Below, one piece after another: positions 7,358-15,266 of a DNA stretch of 18,766 nt. This DNA comes from Firmicutes bacterium UBA993 (GTDB lineage Bacteria > Bacillota > Dethiobacteria > DTU022). The stretch spans positions 1 to 18,766 of the forward strand of contig DBBD01000034.1 in assembly GCA_002292015.1 (NCBI GenBank). Direction: 5' to 3'. The notes beneath the pieces are model-generated. The model searched no databases and was not told the DNA's origin. It saw nothing but the letters and a program-made list of their open reading frames with translations. The translations under genes were made by a program, and so were the position numbers. Every line of letters begins with the position of its first letter. Position 1 is the first letter of the stretch.

Positions 7358-8545
7358 ATGTACGTAATTGATGTAGGTCCGCAGTATGAAGGAGAAAGAG
7401 TGCGCAAGGGCGAGTTTCAAGTTGAATATGGTGGACCGGATGTTGGCCAAAAGGCGGAGTTGGTTCTTGTTAAAGAGATGGACGAAGTGGAACATGACAA
7501 GATCACCATCACCGGCATGGATATTAAAGATCTGCCCGAGGGTTCGACCGTCCCGCTTTTTATTAAAGTAGATGTGGCCGGTGAACTGCTTGAAAGAGAT
7601 CTGGAGGCAGTGCTGGAGCGACGCATCCACCAGTATATCAACTATATTGAAGGCATCTTTCATATGGGCCAGCGTAACGAAATCTGGATCCGCATACACA
7701 AGAACTCCTTCAACAAAGGGCTCGATTCCCTTGAGCATATCGGTCGGATTCTGATCGATTTGTATACGGCTGAACTGCCGGTTATCGAAAAGATGTCCGT
7801 AGAGTTTATTACGGATCCGGCCAAAGTTGAGGAGCTGTTGACCGTGGCTCTCACAGTGTACAAAGAAAGGGACGACAAGGTTAAAGGGTTGCGGGATGAA
7901 GATGTAGAGGAGTTTTACGGCTGTGTCCTCTGCCAAAGTTTCGCGCCTACACACGTTTGTGTTATCACGGCGGAGCGCGTCGCTCTCTGCGGTGCCATAA
8001 ACTGGTTTGACGGGCGGGCAGCTGTTAAGGTGGACCCTGAAGGTGCCCAGTTTGCTATACCCAAAGGCAACCTTATCGATCCCGAATACTACTCATATGA
8101 TACTGTAAACCAGATTGTGGCCGAGCGTTCCATGGGTGAGGTGACGCGCTTCAACCTGCACAGCGCCCTCTCGTATCCCCATACCTCCTGCGGCTGCTTT
8201 GAGGCAATTGTCTTTTACATTCCTGAAGCCGACGGGTTTGGCATTGTTAACAGAGACTTCGTTGGTTCTACTGTAATTGACGAACCCTTTTCCACTCTGG
8301 CGGGCATGGCCAGCGGCGGCAAGCAGAATGAAGGTTATTTGGGTGTAGGCGTGCAGTACCTCATGTCGCCTAAATTCCTGATTAGCGATGGTGGCTATAA
8401 CCGTGTGGCCTGGATGCCGTCCGTTCTCAAAGAAATGGTTAAGGAAAACATACCTGAGGATCTATTTGATAAAATCGCTACAGAAAAAGATGTGCAAAAT
8501 GTTGACGAATTAGCAGCCTTTATGCAAAACGCCGGGCGTCTCTAG
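7358..8545 (+). CDS. cdhC: Acetyl-CoA synthase (beta subunit), short CdhC-like form
   Basis: The enzyme joins CO, the methyl group and CoA at the nickel-containing A-cluster. The 395-residue product has A-cluster cysteines C189, C192, C201, C211, C278 and C280. Their spacing (3, 9, 10, 67, 2) is the same as I recall for Moorella AcsB C506, C509, C518, C528, C595 and C597, and F195 occupies the conserved phenylalanine site. Against the 729-residue bacterial AcsB, about the first 317 residues, including the CODH-contacting domain, are absent. This matches archaeal CdhC, though the C-terminal end is shorter than in archaeal proteins (about 470). A minimal ACS fits the CdhAB pair just upstream. 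It starts at ATG 7358 behind AAGGAGG, 41 bp after cdhB. The gene looks intact, so this is an architectural type rather than a truncation. Confidence 0.93.
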   Translation: MYVIDVGPQYEGERVRKGEFQVEYGGPDVGQKAELVLVKEMDEVEHDKITITGMDIKDLPEGSTVPLFIKVDVAGELLERDLEAVLERRIHQYINYIEGIFHMGQRNEIWIRIHKNSFNKGLDSLEHIGRILIDLYTAELPVIEKMSVEFITDPAKVEELLTVALTVYKERDDKVKGLRDEDVEEFYGCVLCQSFAPTHVCVITAERVALCGAINWFDGRAAVKVDPEGAQFAIPKGNLIDPEYYSYDTVNQIVAERSMGEVTRFNLHSALSYPHTSCGCFEAIVFYIPEADGFGIVNRDFVGSTVIDEPFSTLAGMASGGKQNEGYLGVGVQYLMSPKFLISDGGYNRVAWMPSVLKEMVKENIPEDLFDKIATEKDVQNVDELAAFMQNAGRL

Positions 8546-8578
8546 AGCACATTTATTTTTCATGAAGGAGGGTTTTTG

Positions 8579-9943
8579 ATGCCAGTTAAAGCTTCAGATA
8601 TTCAGAAGCTATTGCCGGAAGGAGGTAAAAAGAACTGTAAGGAGTGCGGGTTGGCTACCTGCTTTGCCTTTGCCATGAAGCTGGCTAATACAGGCATTGC
8701 CCTGGAAAAGTGTCCCTACCTGGTGCCGGAAAGCAAAGCGGAACTGGAAGAGATGTTGATGGCTCCCATCAAACAGGTTGTCCTGGGCCAGGGAAGCAGG
8801 CAGGTAGTGCTGGGCGAGGAAGAGGTGATATACCGCCACCAAAAAACCTTTTTACATCCACCGGCTTTTGCCATTCAGCTCACCGACGAAGAGGGGGAAA
8901 CGGTTTGGGCAGAAAAAATTGCCAAGGTAAGCTGGCAATTTGAACGCCTTGCCAAGGTTTCCCGTATTGATCTGGTAGTTTTGCGCAGTAGCAGCAGTAG
9001 TGGCGATAAATACCTGGAGCTGGTCAAGTGGGTTATGGCTGCGACCGACGCAGGTTTGATCCTGGCAGCTTCCGATGCGGAGACCTTGCTGGCTGCATAC
9101 GAAGTAAGCAAGTCCCGTGACCCGTTAGTTTGTGTTACCGCTGAAAATGTTGAGGCAGTAGCGCCCCGCCTGGATCCTAATGCGGCGGTTTGCGCCAGGG
9201 CTACCAGCTTGGAGAGCCTGCCAGGCTTGGTGGAGAAGCTGAAAGATGCCGGATTGGAGCGCTTGGTGATTGACCCCGGTTCACTTAAGCTGCTTGATTT
9301 GGTTCGGGATCAAACGCTGATCCGCCGCGCTGCCCTGCAACATAAATTCAGAGCATTTGGCTATCCTACCGCCTTTTTTGCTGTGGACGCAACGCCCGAC
9401 CTTTCGCTGCAGGTGCTGCTTGCTGCAGCCGCTGTGGCTAAATATGCTGGTATAATCGTTGTGGAGGATATATCCGAGGACCTCTTCCAAGTCCTTGCCA
9501 CACTGCGGCAGGACATCTACACCGATCCCCGCGTGCCGCCGACTGTTGAAAGCAAAGTTTATACTTTTAATAATGCTGATCAGGAAGCTGTCGTGTTGGT
9601 CACCACCGATTTTGCCCTTACTTACTATGCAGTTGCCGGCGAGGCGGAAAACAGCAAGCAACCTGCCTACCTCCTTTGCCAGGACACAGGCGGGTTATGT
9701 ATTTTGGCTGCCTGGTCAACAGGGAAGCTTGTTCCTGAAACTATTGCTGAAATGGTTAATAAAGAAGGTATGGCTGAGAAAGTTAAACTTAAGCAGTTGA
9801 TTATTCCAGGGTTGGTAGCACGTATCAAGGGAGATTTGGAAGAAGAACTGCCTGATTGGGAAATTACTGTTGGACCAAAAGAGGCTAAAGATCTGCCTGG
9901 CTTCCTGCACGAGCTTAAAAAGCGACGGGAAGGGGCTGCCTAA
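8579..9943 (+). CDS. acsC: Corrinoid/iron-sulfur protein large subunit
   Basis: The large (gamma) subunit of the corrinoid/iron-sulfur protein carries an N-terminal 4Fe-4S cluster that reductively reactivates cobalt, a TIM-barrel domain and a C-terminal corrinoid-binding domain. The 454-residue product has cluster cysteines C20, C23, C28 and C45 (NCKECGLATCFAFAMKLANT and the following EKCP). The TIM barrel follows at about 95-315. The C-terminal region from about 320, including 'DTGGLCILAAWSTGKL', should bind the cobamide in the base-off mode typical of the family. ATG 8579 is preferred over the TTG at 8576 because AAGGAGGG ends 6 nt before it. Its partner acsD is four genes upstream, separated by cdhABC. 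The next gene begins 31 bp downstream. Confidence 0.93.
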   Translation: MPVKASDIQKLLPEGGKKNCKECGLATCFAFAMKLANTGIALEKCPYLVPESKAELEEMLMAPIKQVVLGQGSRQVVLGEEEVIYRHQKTFLHPPAFAIQLTDEEGETVWAEKIAKVSWQFERLAKVSRIDLVVLRSSSSSGDKYLELVKWVMAATDAGLILAASDAETLLAAYEVSKSRDPLVCVTAENVEAVAPRLDPNAAVCARATSLESLPGLVEKLKDAGLERLVIDPGSLKLLDLVRDQTLIRRAALQHKFRAFGYPTAFFAVDATPDLSLQVLLAAAAVAKYAGIIVVEDISEDLFQVLATLRQDIYTDPRVPPTVESKVYTFNNADQEAVVLVTTDFALTYYAVAGEAENSKQPAYLLCQDTGGLCILAAWSTGKLVPETIAEMVNKEGMAEKVKLKQLIIPGLVARIKGDLEEELPDWEITVGPKEAKDLPGFLHELKKRREGAA

Positions 9944-9974
9944 GACAGGTAAGGAAGGTTGGGGGGAACGGGTT

Positions 9975-12668
9975 TTGAAGACGGCAGTTTTATTCAGCGG
10001 TCCGTTTGGACAAAAATTTATCCGGCATCTCATGAACGTGGAAGGTTTTTGCACTGGCTGCAGCGACTGCAAGGAATGCCGCAAACAGTATGATCTGGAC
10101 TACACAAAAGATATTGCCTATGTCTTTGAACAGCCGGAAAATCTTCCACTGATGCTGGACGATGTGGATGAATACTTGCCACCCGCATCTTCCCTGGCCG
10201 GTGTGCATAGTGTGGTAGCGATCAATTTGCACCAGGACATTCTCCTTTCCTTGCCGGAACGCCTGAAGGAGGCGGGGGTGAAGGTCCTTATCGTGCCGCT
10301 GGAAGACCCCCTTTGGCTTCAGATCGGCGCCAAGCGGCAGCTGGAACAAAAAGCCAGGGGTCTTGCCCTGGAAGTTAGCTTCCCTAAGCCCTTCTGCGCA
10401 TTGCAGGAAAATGAGGAGTATCCGGAAACAAATAAGTTTATCCGCCATTTTCGCATCGGTTTCCCCGCCTTCCGCATAAAGAAGCTGGAGGGGGTTATCC
10501 AGGAAGCGGAGGTAATCCGGAGTTCGCCTTGTGGCAGTGCATTCTTTGTAGCCCACAACCTTGCAGGTGTGCGTGACGACGAAAAATTAGCCGAATTTGT
10601 TGGGCAGAAGTGGCATGCGTACCCGTGCACCGGCAGCATGAAAATGGACCGAGAGCTAAAGGATACCATTCTTCATGTTGCCGGCCATCTCCATCGGGAA
10701 GCGGTGGCATCTGCTGCGATGCTGGCCGAAGACCGGCAAAGATCTGCCGATCCCGCCGTTCAAATGATGCTTGCCAGGCAGCAGCCGTGCACTACCGCTT
10801 ATGACCGCTACCTGGCGCAGCAGCCCCAATGTAAATCGGGTGATGACGGCCTTTGCTGCCGCATTTGCATTCAGGGTCCTTGCCGCATAAGCGCTGCCGT
10901 GCCAAAAGGTGTTTGCGGAGCGGCAGCTCACACTGTAGTGTCACGCAACTTGCTCCGGTCAGTACTAAGTGGTGCAGCTGCTCATGCGGATCATGCCAAA
11001 CATGTTTTGCTTGCGGCAAAGAACGTGGCGGAGGGATATGCCCCCGACTATAAAGTAGCTGACAGCGAGAAGCTACATGCCCTTGCTGCAAGGTTTGGTA
11101 TCAGCACAGCCGAACGGAACGAGCTGGAGATTCTCGGTGAACTGGCTGATTTGGGTCTGCAGGACTACATGCGTATCCGGAGCGGACACTTGCTTTGGGT
11201 GGAAAAAACGGTAGCTAACGATCGATTTAACAAATTTTATGAAACAGACATTCTACCTGCCGGTATTTTTGACACTATCGCAACGGCCCTCTCCCAAACC
11301 CACTTGGGGATGGATGCCGATCCGGTCAGTATAATCTTTAAGACACTGGAAGCCGGGCTGGCAGATTATGCGGGTATGCACCTTGGAACCGACCTGTCGG
11401 ATGTACTTTTTGGTGTGCCTCGCCCGGTCGAGAGCGAAGCAAACCTGGGCATTATTGATCCAGCAAAAGTTAATATTGCTGTCCATGGTCATAACCCGCT
11501 TCTGTCAGAAATGGTTGTCCAGGCTGCCAGGGAGATGGAGGGGGAAGCCCAAGCCGCAGGTGCAGCCGGCATCCAGCTAATGGGCGTCTGTTGCACCGGC
11601 AACGAGCTCCTGATGCGCCGTGGTGTACCCCTTGCTACCAATGTCATGTCGCAGGAGCTGCCCATTATGACTGGTGCGCTGGACTGCATGGTGGTAGATG
11701 TACAGTGTATTATGCCCAGTGTGCAAACTGTCGCCGCATGTTTTAAGACACGCATTGTTACTACGGCGAAAAATGCTAGAATTCCCGGTTCGTATTTTAT
11801 TGATTTCTCGCCGGATGACGGAAAAGAAAAGGCTGGACAAGTTATTCGCCTTGCTATCGATGCTTACAATGAACGGGCGGGATCCCCATCTTTTATCCCT
11901 GCAGTTAAGAGCAAAGTAGTGGCTGGCTTTAGCCTGGAGGCGCTATTTGATCTGTTTGCTGCCCTTGAGCCCGATCGTCCTGTTAGGGCGCTGACAACAG
12001 CGTTGGAGAGCGGTGAGCTGCGGGGAGTGCTGCTATTTGCCGGATGTAACAACCTGAAAGGAACGCAGGATTATAACTATCTGACCATTGCCAAGGAACT
12101 GGCTAAATCAGACGTGTTGATGTTGGCTACCGGCTGTGCTGCGGGGGCGTTTGCCAAACTGGGCCTGCTCAATGCGGAGGCGGTGGCACAATATGCGGGC
12201 GAGGGACTTAAATCTTTTTATTCCAGGTTACAGGAGAGCAACGGGCAGAAGCTGCCGGCAGGATTGCCACTGGTTTTCCACATGGGCTCTTGTGTGGATA
12301 ACACGCGGGCGGCCGATCTGCTTACCGCTATGGCAAAAGAGATGGGGTTAGATCTGCCTAAGGTCCCATTTGCGGTAAGCGCGCCGGAAGCGATGACGGA
12401 AAAATCGCTTTCTATCGGTTGTTGGAATGTGGCTATGGGGCTGCCGGTCCATGTTGGCGTAACCCCGCCGGTGAACGGCAGCGATCTGGTTAACGGCCTG
12501 CTGCAGCAAATTGCCCGGGATGTTTTTGGGGGTTACTTCATCTGGGAAACAGACCCACAGAAGGCCGCAGATAAAATACTGACTGCCCTTGATTTGCGTA
12601 GTTGGAAGCTGAAGATCCATCAGAGGGCGGCAGAAAAATACGCTGCTGCCTTAACGGCCGGCTGGTAG
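9975..12668 (+). CDS. cooS: DUF166 domain fused to a bacterial-type CO dehydrogenase (CooS)
   Basis: The 897-residue product has two parts. Residues 1-245 match DUF166 (PF02593): MKTAVLFSGPFG at the start, a CX2CX2CX2C motif (C26, C29, C32, C35), 'SSPCGSAFFVAHNL' (183-196) and 'HAYPCTGSM' (214-222). Its function is unknown. Residues 255-897 are a complete CooS: D-cluster C286 and C294; B-cluster C295, C298, C303 and C314; C-cluster H506, C540, C578, C691, C721 and C773; acid-base residues H340 and K810. Spacings from H506 to C721 equal those I recall for Carboxydothermus CooS. Homodimeric CooS interconverts CO and CO2. There is no stop or frameshift between the parts. The TTG at 9975 behind GGGGGG (9961-9966) gives a DUF166-like N-terminus; upstream codons overlap acsC. 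It is the last operon gene and a second CODH beside CdhA. Confidence 0.92.
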   Translation: MKTAVLFSGPFGQKFIRHLMNVEGFCTGCSDCKECRKQYDLDYTKDIAYVFEQPENLPLMLDDVDEYLPPASSLAGVHSVVAINLHQDILLSLPERLKEAGVKVLIVPLEDPLWLQIGAKRQLEQKARGLALEVSFPKPFCALQENEEYPETNKFIRHFRIGFPAFRIKKLEGVIQEAEVIRSSPCGSAFFVAHNLAGVRDDEKLAEFVGQKWHAYPCTGSMKMDRELKDTILHVAGHLHREAVASAAMLAEDRQRSADPAVQMMLARQQPCTTAYDRYLAQQPQCKSGDDGLCCRICIQGPCRISAAVPKGVCGAAAHTVVSRNLLRSVLSGAAAHADHAKHVLLAAKNVAEGYAPDYKVADSEKLHALAARFGISTAERNELEILGELADLGLQDYMRIRSGHLLWVEKTVANDRFNKFYETDILPAGIFDTIATALSQTHLGMDADPVSIIFKTLEAGLADYAGMHLGTDLSDVLFGVPRPVESEANLGIIDPAKVNIAVHGHNPLLSEMVVQAAREMEGEAQAAGAAGIQLMGVCCTGNELLMRRGVPLATNVMSQELPIMTGALDCMVVDVQCIMPSVQTVAACFKTRIVTTAKNARIPGSYFIDFSPDDGKEKAGQVIRLAIDAYNERAGSPSFIPAVKSKVVAGFSLEALFDLFAALEPDRPVRALTTALESGELRGVLLFAGCNNLKGTQDYNYLTIAKELAKSDVLMLATGCAAGAFAKLGLLNAEAVAQYAGEGLKSFYSRLQESNGQKLPAGLPLVFHMGSCVDNTRAADLLTAMAKEMGLDLPKVPFAVSAPEAMTEKSLSIGCWNVAMGLPVHVGVTPPVNGSDLVNGLLQQIARDVFGGYFIWETDPQKAADKILTALDLRSWKLKIHQRAAEKYAAALTAGW

Positions 12669-12747
12669 GGAATACGGTTCAGCCTGCCGTTAGCCGGGCA
12701 CAAATCAACAGGTCAACTCAGCTCGGGTTCTTCGTAAGCTTCCTTAA

Positions 12748-12794
12748 TAAATCCCCTCTCCCGCGGGGAGATGGTCAGGGTGTGGGGGGATTTA
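12748..12794. repeat. 47-bp nested dyad, REP-like intergenic element
   Basis: The outer arms TAAATCCCC (12748-12756) and GGGGATTTA (12786-12794) are perfect inverted copies. Inside them, TCTCCC (12757-12762) pairs with GGGAGA (12766-12771) around a GCG loop. The 'CCCCTCTCCC ... GGAGA ... GTCAGGGTG' pattern resembles short palindromic repeats I have seen scattered in intergenic regions of various bacteria. It lies in the 173-bp gap between the convergent cooS and metallopeptidase genes, and no better terminator is visible there. No U-tract follows, so termination would not be classical. Confidence 0.5.
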
Positions 12795-12841
12795 ATCCCT
12801 CCGCTGGTGCCGCCCGGTGGCCGGATGGACTCTTAACTCTC

Positions 12842-13876
12842 TCACCATGTTACCCCCATTTTAGATAGATTGGCTTCAATCTGGTTGCGTATCTGTACAA
12901 GCTCGGGAAAAGAGTAAAGGAAGTTTACTTTTTGATGGCGTATTTCATTCCCAGGTCCTAAATCGCCGGTCACAAAAAAGATGAATGTCTCAGCCAGATC
13001 CTCGGTCGGGCTGGTTGCAGCGTAGGCTGTTACAAATCTTTCCCGGTATTTTTCATAGAATTCACCGAGGTAACCGGCGAGTATTTCTTCATATTCCTCA
13101 GCCAGATTAATATCTTCTTCATCCAGGACACCGTACTGATAATAAAAGGCCGACCACTCGTCGTAAATATCGGCCCAGAACAGTTGGAAAAACTGATTTA
13201 TGTAGGCATTTTCAAAGGTGTCAAGTTCATACTCATAGATGTAGTAGGTTTGAGGGTTAGAATCTTCCTCCTCTGTCCATTCCGCTTGGTTTGCAGCCAG
13301 GGTTATGATATGGGCCAGTTCATGTATAATTGTCTCGGCTAATTCCCGATACCTTATTTCTCTATTTTCATCAAGCATGTCCTCCAGGTCAAGGCTGAGA
13401 ATGACGCTGTCTGCGCGGCCTTCAACTTCCTCAATGGCGCCCAGAAGATTGTCGCTACCATCAGTAAAGATTTCCAGGTAGGCTACTTGCTGAAGATAGG
13501 GCTCAGCAATAATCGCTTTTACCATGGTCCATATATCCTCATAAAACAGATGCGCGGCCTGGAATGCGGCCAATTCTTCAAGCGTAAGATCTAATTCTTC
13601 CGCATACTGATTATAGCGCGCTGCACTAATCCCCGGCACGATAACTTCGCCTAACTCGCCTTCAGCAATTGAGTAATAAGCGATAATGATATAGTCGACT
13701 CTTTCGTAGTATCGGACAAAATCGAATTTTTCGTTGGCAACTTTATAGTCGGTAAGATTATAATTAGAGCCGGCCGACCCGTTTGCCGAATCTTTAGTGC
13801 TTTCCGTCAGAAAGAAGAACCCTATGACCAAGAATAAAGATAGTATCAGAAAAATTATTAGCCAACGTTTAATCAT
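12842..13876 (-). CDS. Membrane-anchored HExxH zinc metallopeptidase (gluzincin-like), hypothetical
   Basis: The 344-residue product begins with a hydrophobic segment (about 4-23, MIKRWLIIFLILSLFLVIGF) that should anchor it with its body outside the cell. The zinc motif HELAH (H185, E186, H189) and a downstream TEDLAETF (E292, E296) match the layout of anthrax-lethal-factor-like gluzincins, where the second motif gives the glutamate ligand. The mature part is highly acidic and rich in Tyr and Phe, which may suit an alkaline or saline exterior. ATG 13876 is preferred over the adjacent GTG at 13879, with GGGTGG (13889-13884) as ribosome site. It has its own promoter and converges on the CODH operon. 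The substrate is unknown; I know no named homologue. Confidence 0.72.
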   Translation of the reverse strand: MIKRWLIIFLILSLFLVIGFFFLTESTKDSANGSAGSNYNLTDYKVANEKFDFVRYYERVDYIIIAYYSIAEGELGEVIVPGISAARYNQYAEELDLTLEELAAFQAAHLFYEDIWTMVKAIIAEPYLQQVAYLEIFTDGSDNLLGAIEEVEGRADSVILSLDLEDMLDENREIRYRELAETIIHELAHIITLAANQAEWTEEEDSNPQTYYIYEYELDTFENAYINQFFQLFWADIYDEWSAFYYQYGVLDEEDINLAEEYEEILAGYLGEFYEKYRERFVTAYAATSPTEDLAETFIFFVTGDLGPGNEIRHQKVNFLYSFPELVQIRNQIEANLSKMGVTW

Positions 13877-13895
13877 CACTTAACCACCCATTCTA

Positions 13896-13924
13896 ATTAT
13901 AGACGGCCTGGTTGAGGTTGGCAA
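13896..13924 (-). promoter_or_regulatory. Sigma-A-like promoter of the metallopeptidase gene
   Basis: On the minus strand TTGCCA (13924-13919) and TATAAT (13901-13896) are separated by 17 bp. The predicted start near 13889 leaves a leader of only about 13 nt, so the ribosome site GGGTGG would lie at the very 5' end of the mRNA. Confidence 0.7.
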
Positions 13925-14015
13925 TTTTTATACTCCGGCATGAAGGTAATTCAGGGGTTTAGTAGAAATGTCAGCCATGCAGATTCATGCAGATTTAGCG
14001 TTTTGGAGATAAGGA

Positions 14016-15266
14016 GTGATAGCCATCCGGGGCGGTGGGTCTTTTGTTTCCGACTACCTTACAAGTTTTACCCTCCAGGCTGGAGGTGGAACCCAAACAA
14101 ACTTGGAATACCGAAATATATGTGGTAGTAGGCTACCTTTTTATGTCAATGAATTTTGGACGGCCAGGCAGCGTCAGGCTTCATCGATTCACGAAATTTC
14201 GTACCGGGCCTGCTTTAAAGCTCAGTTGCCCAGGTTTTTTATTGACTTGTTAACCTTGCCGGGAGATCGAGTATACGACCCCTTCAGCGGGCGGGGGACG
14301 ACGATCGTTGAGGCGGCCAGGTTGGGGCGAACAGTAATTGCCAATGATGTAAACCCTCTGAGCGAGATTCTTTCCGTGCCCCGCCTGGAGGTTCCGGCTC
14401 AGGAAGATATCAGGCAAAGGCTTGCTCAGCTCGATTTCAAACCGGATCAGAAAGCTGATCTTGATTTATCGATGTTCTATCACCCCGATACAGAGGCGGA
14501 AATTGTCTCGCTAAGGAATTACCTGCAGCAGCGAAAAGCAGTGGGTGTCGAAGATAGTCTTGACCGCTGGCTGCGTATGGTGGCAACCAACCGCCTGACT
14601 GGCCACTCATGCGGTTTCTTTTCAGTTTACACCCTACCGCCCAACCAGGCAGTTTTGCCTGAGAGCCAAAAAAAAATAAATCAGAAGAGAAATCAAAGCC
14701 CAGAGCACCGGGACGTCAAAAAAATAATTGAACGCAAGACCGTTTCTCTGCTGAAAAATCTGCAGCCTTTTGAAATTGCCAATCTGCAGAAGGCGGCGAA
14801 AACTGCAATATTTCTGGAGCATGATGCCGGCGCAACCCCAGAAATTGAGAGCGGTTCGGTAAACCTAACCGTTACTTCGCCGCCGTTTTTGGATATTGTT
14901 CAGTATTCAAATGATAACTGGCTCAGGTGCTGGTTCAATGGCTTGGACAGCAAGGCCATTGAGAAGCGGATAACGATGGTCAAAACTGCCGAAGCCTGGT
15001 CGGAAGCGATGGGTAGGGTTTTCCTTGAGCTTTACCGACTTACGGCGCATGGTGGCTGGGTGGCATTTGAAGTCGGCGAAGTGAGAAATGGCAAGATCAG
15101 GCTCGAAGAATTTGTTATCCCACTTGGTTTAAAAGCCGGATTTAGCTGCGCGGGGGTTTTAATCAACAGCCAGTTATTTACTAAGACTGCAAATATTTGG
15201 GGCGTAAACAATAACCGCCGCGGCACTAACACCAACCGGATCGTCCTCTTCCATAAAGCAAGTTGA
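14016..15266 (+). CDS. Orphan DNA (amino) methyltransferase, N4-cytosine or N6-adenine type
   Basis: The 416-residue product has the AdoMet-binding motif I, DPFSGRGTT (88-96), with 'VIANDVNPLS' (107-116) as the following acidic motif. The catalytic motif IV is TSPPF (287-291). Motif I comes first, with about 190 residues, probably including target recognition, before motif IV. TSPPF is common in N4-cytosine enzymes, but N6-adenine cannot be excluded. The upstream 'FWTARQRQASSIHEISYRAC' and the tail 'TKTANIWGVNNNRRGTNTNR' recall solitary methyltransferases of anaerobic bacteria. The GTG start at 14016 has GGAG 7 nt upstream (14005-14008), but the first about 35 residues are poorly typed and the start is uncertain. 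No restriction endonuclease lies beside it. Confidence 0.8.
   Translation: MIAIRGGGSFVSDYLTSFTLQAGGGTQTNLEYRNICGSRLPFYVNEFWTARQRQASSIHEISYRACFKAQLPRFFIDLLTLPGDRVYDPFSGRGTTIVEAARLGRTVIANDVNPLSEILSVPRLEVPAQEDIRQRLAQLDFKPDQKADLDLSMFYHPDTEAEIVSLRNYLQQRKAVGVEDSLDRWLRMVATNRLTGHSCGFFSVYTLPPNQAVLPESQKKINQKRNQSPEHRDVKKIIERKTVSLLKNLQPFEIANLQKAAKTAIFLEHDAGATPEIESGSVNLTVTSPPFLDIVQYSNDNWLRCWFNGLDSKAIEKRITMVKTAEAWSEAMGRVFLELYRLTAHGGWVAFEVGEVRNGKIRLEEFVIPLGLKAGFSCAGVLINSQLFTKTANIWGVNNNRRGTNTNRIVLFHKAS

Noticed and set aside
7325..7954. 209-codon minus-strand frame over the ACS gene
   Set aside because: It is antisense to the ACS coding region with no family likeness or ribosome site.
7358..8545. ACS gene truncated by a frameshift or deletion
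   Set aside because: It has a good ribosome site directly before an ATG, all A-cluster residues, and the upstream bases are a normal intergenic gap after cdhB.
9870..9974. 35-residue N-terminal extension of DUF166-CooS overlapping acsC
   Set aside because: It would overlap acsC, has no ribosome site, and the frame there is antiparallel in character to the DUF166 start at TTG 9975.
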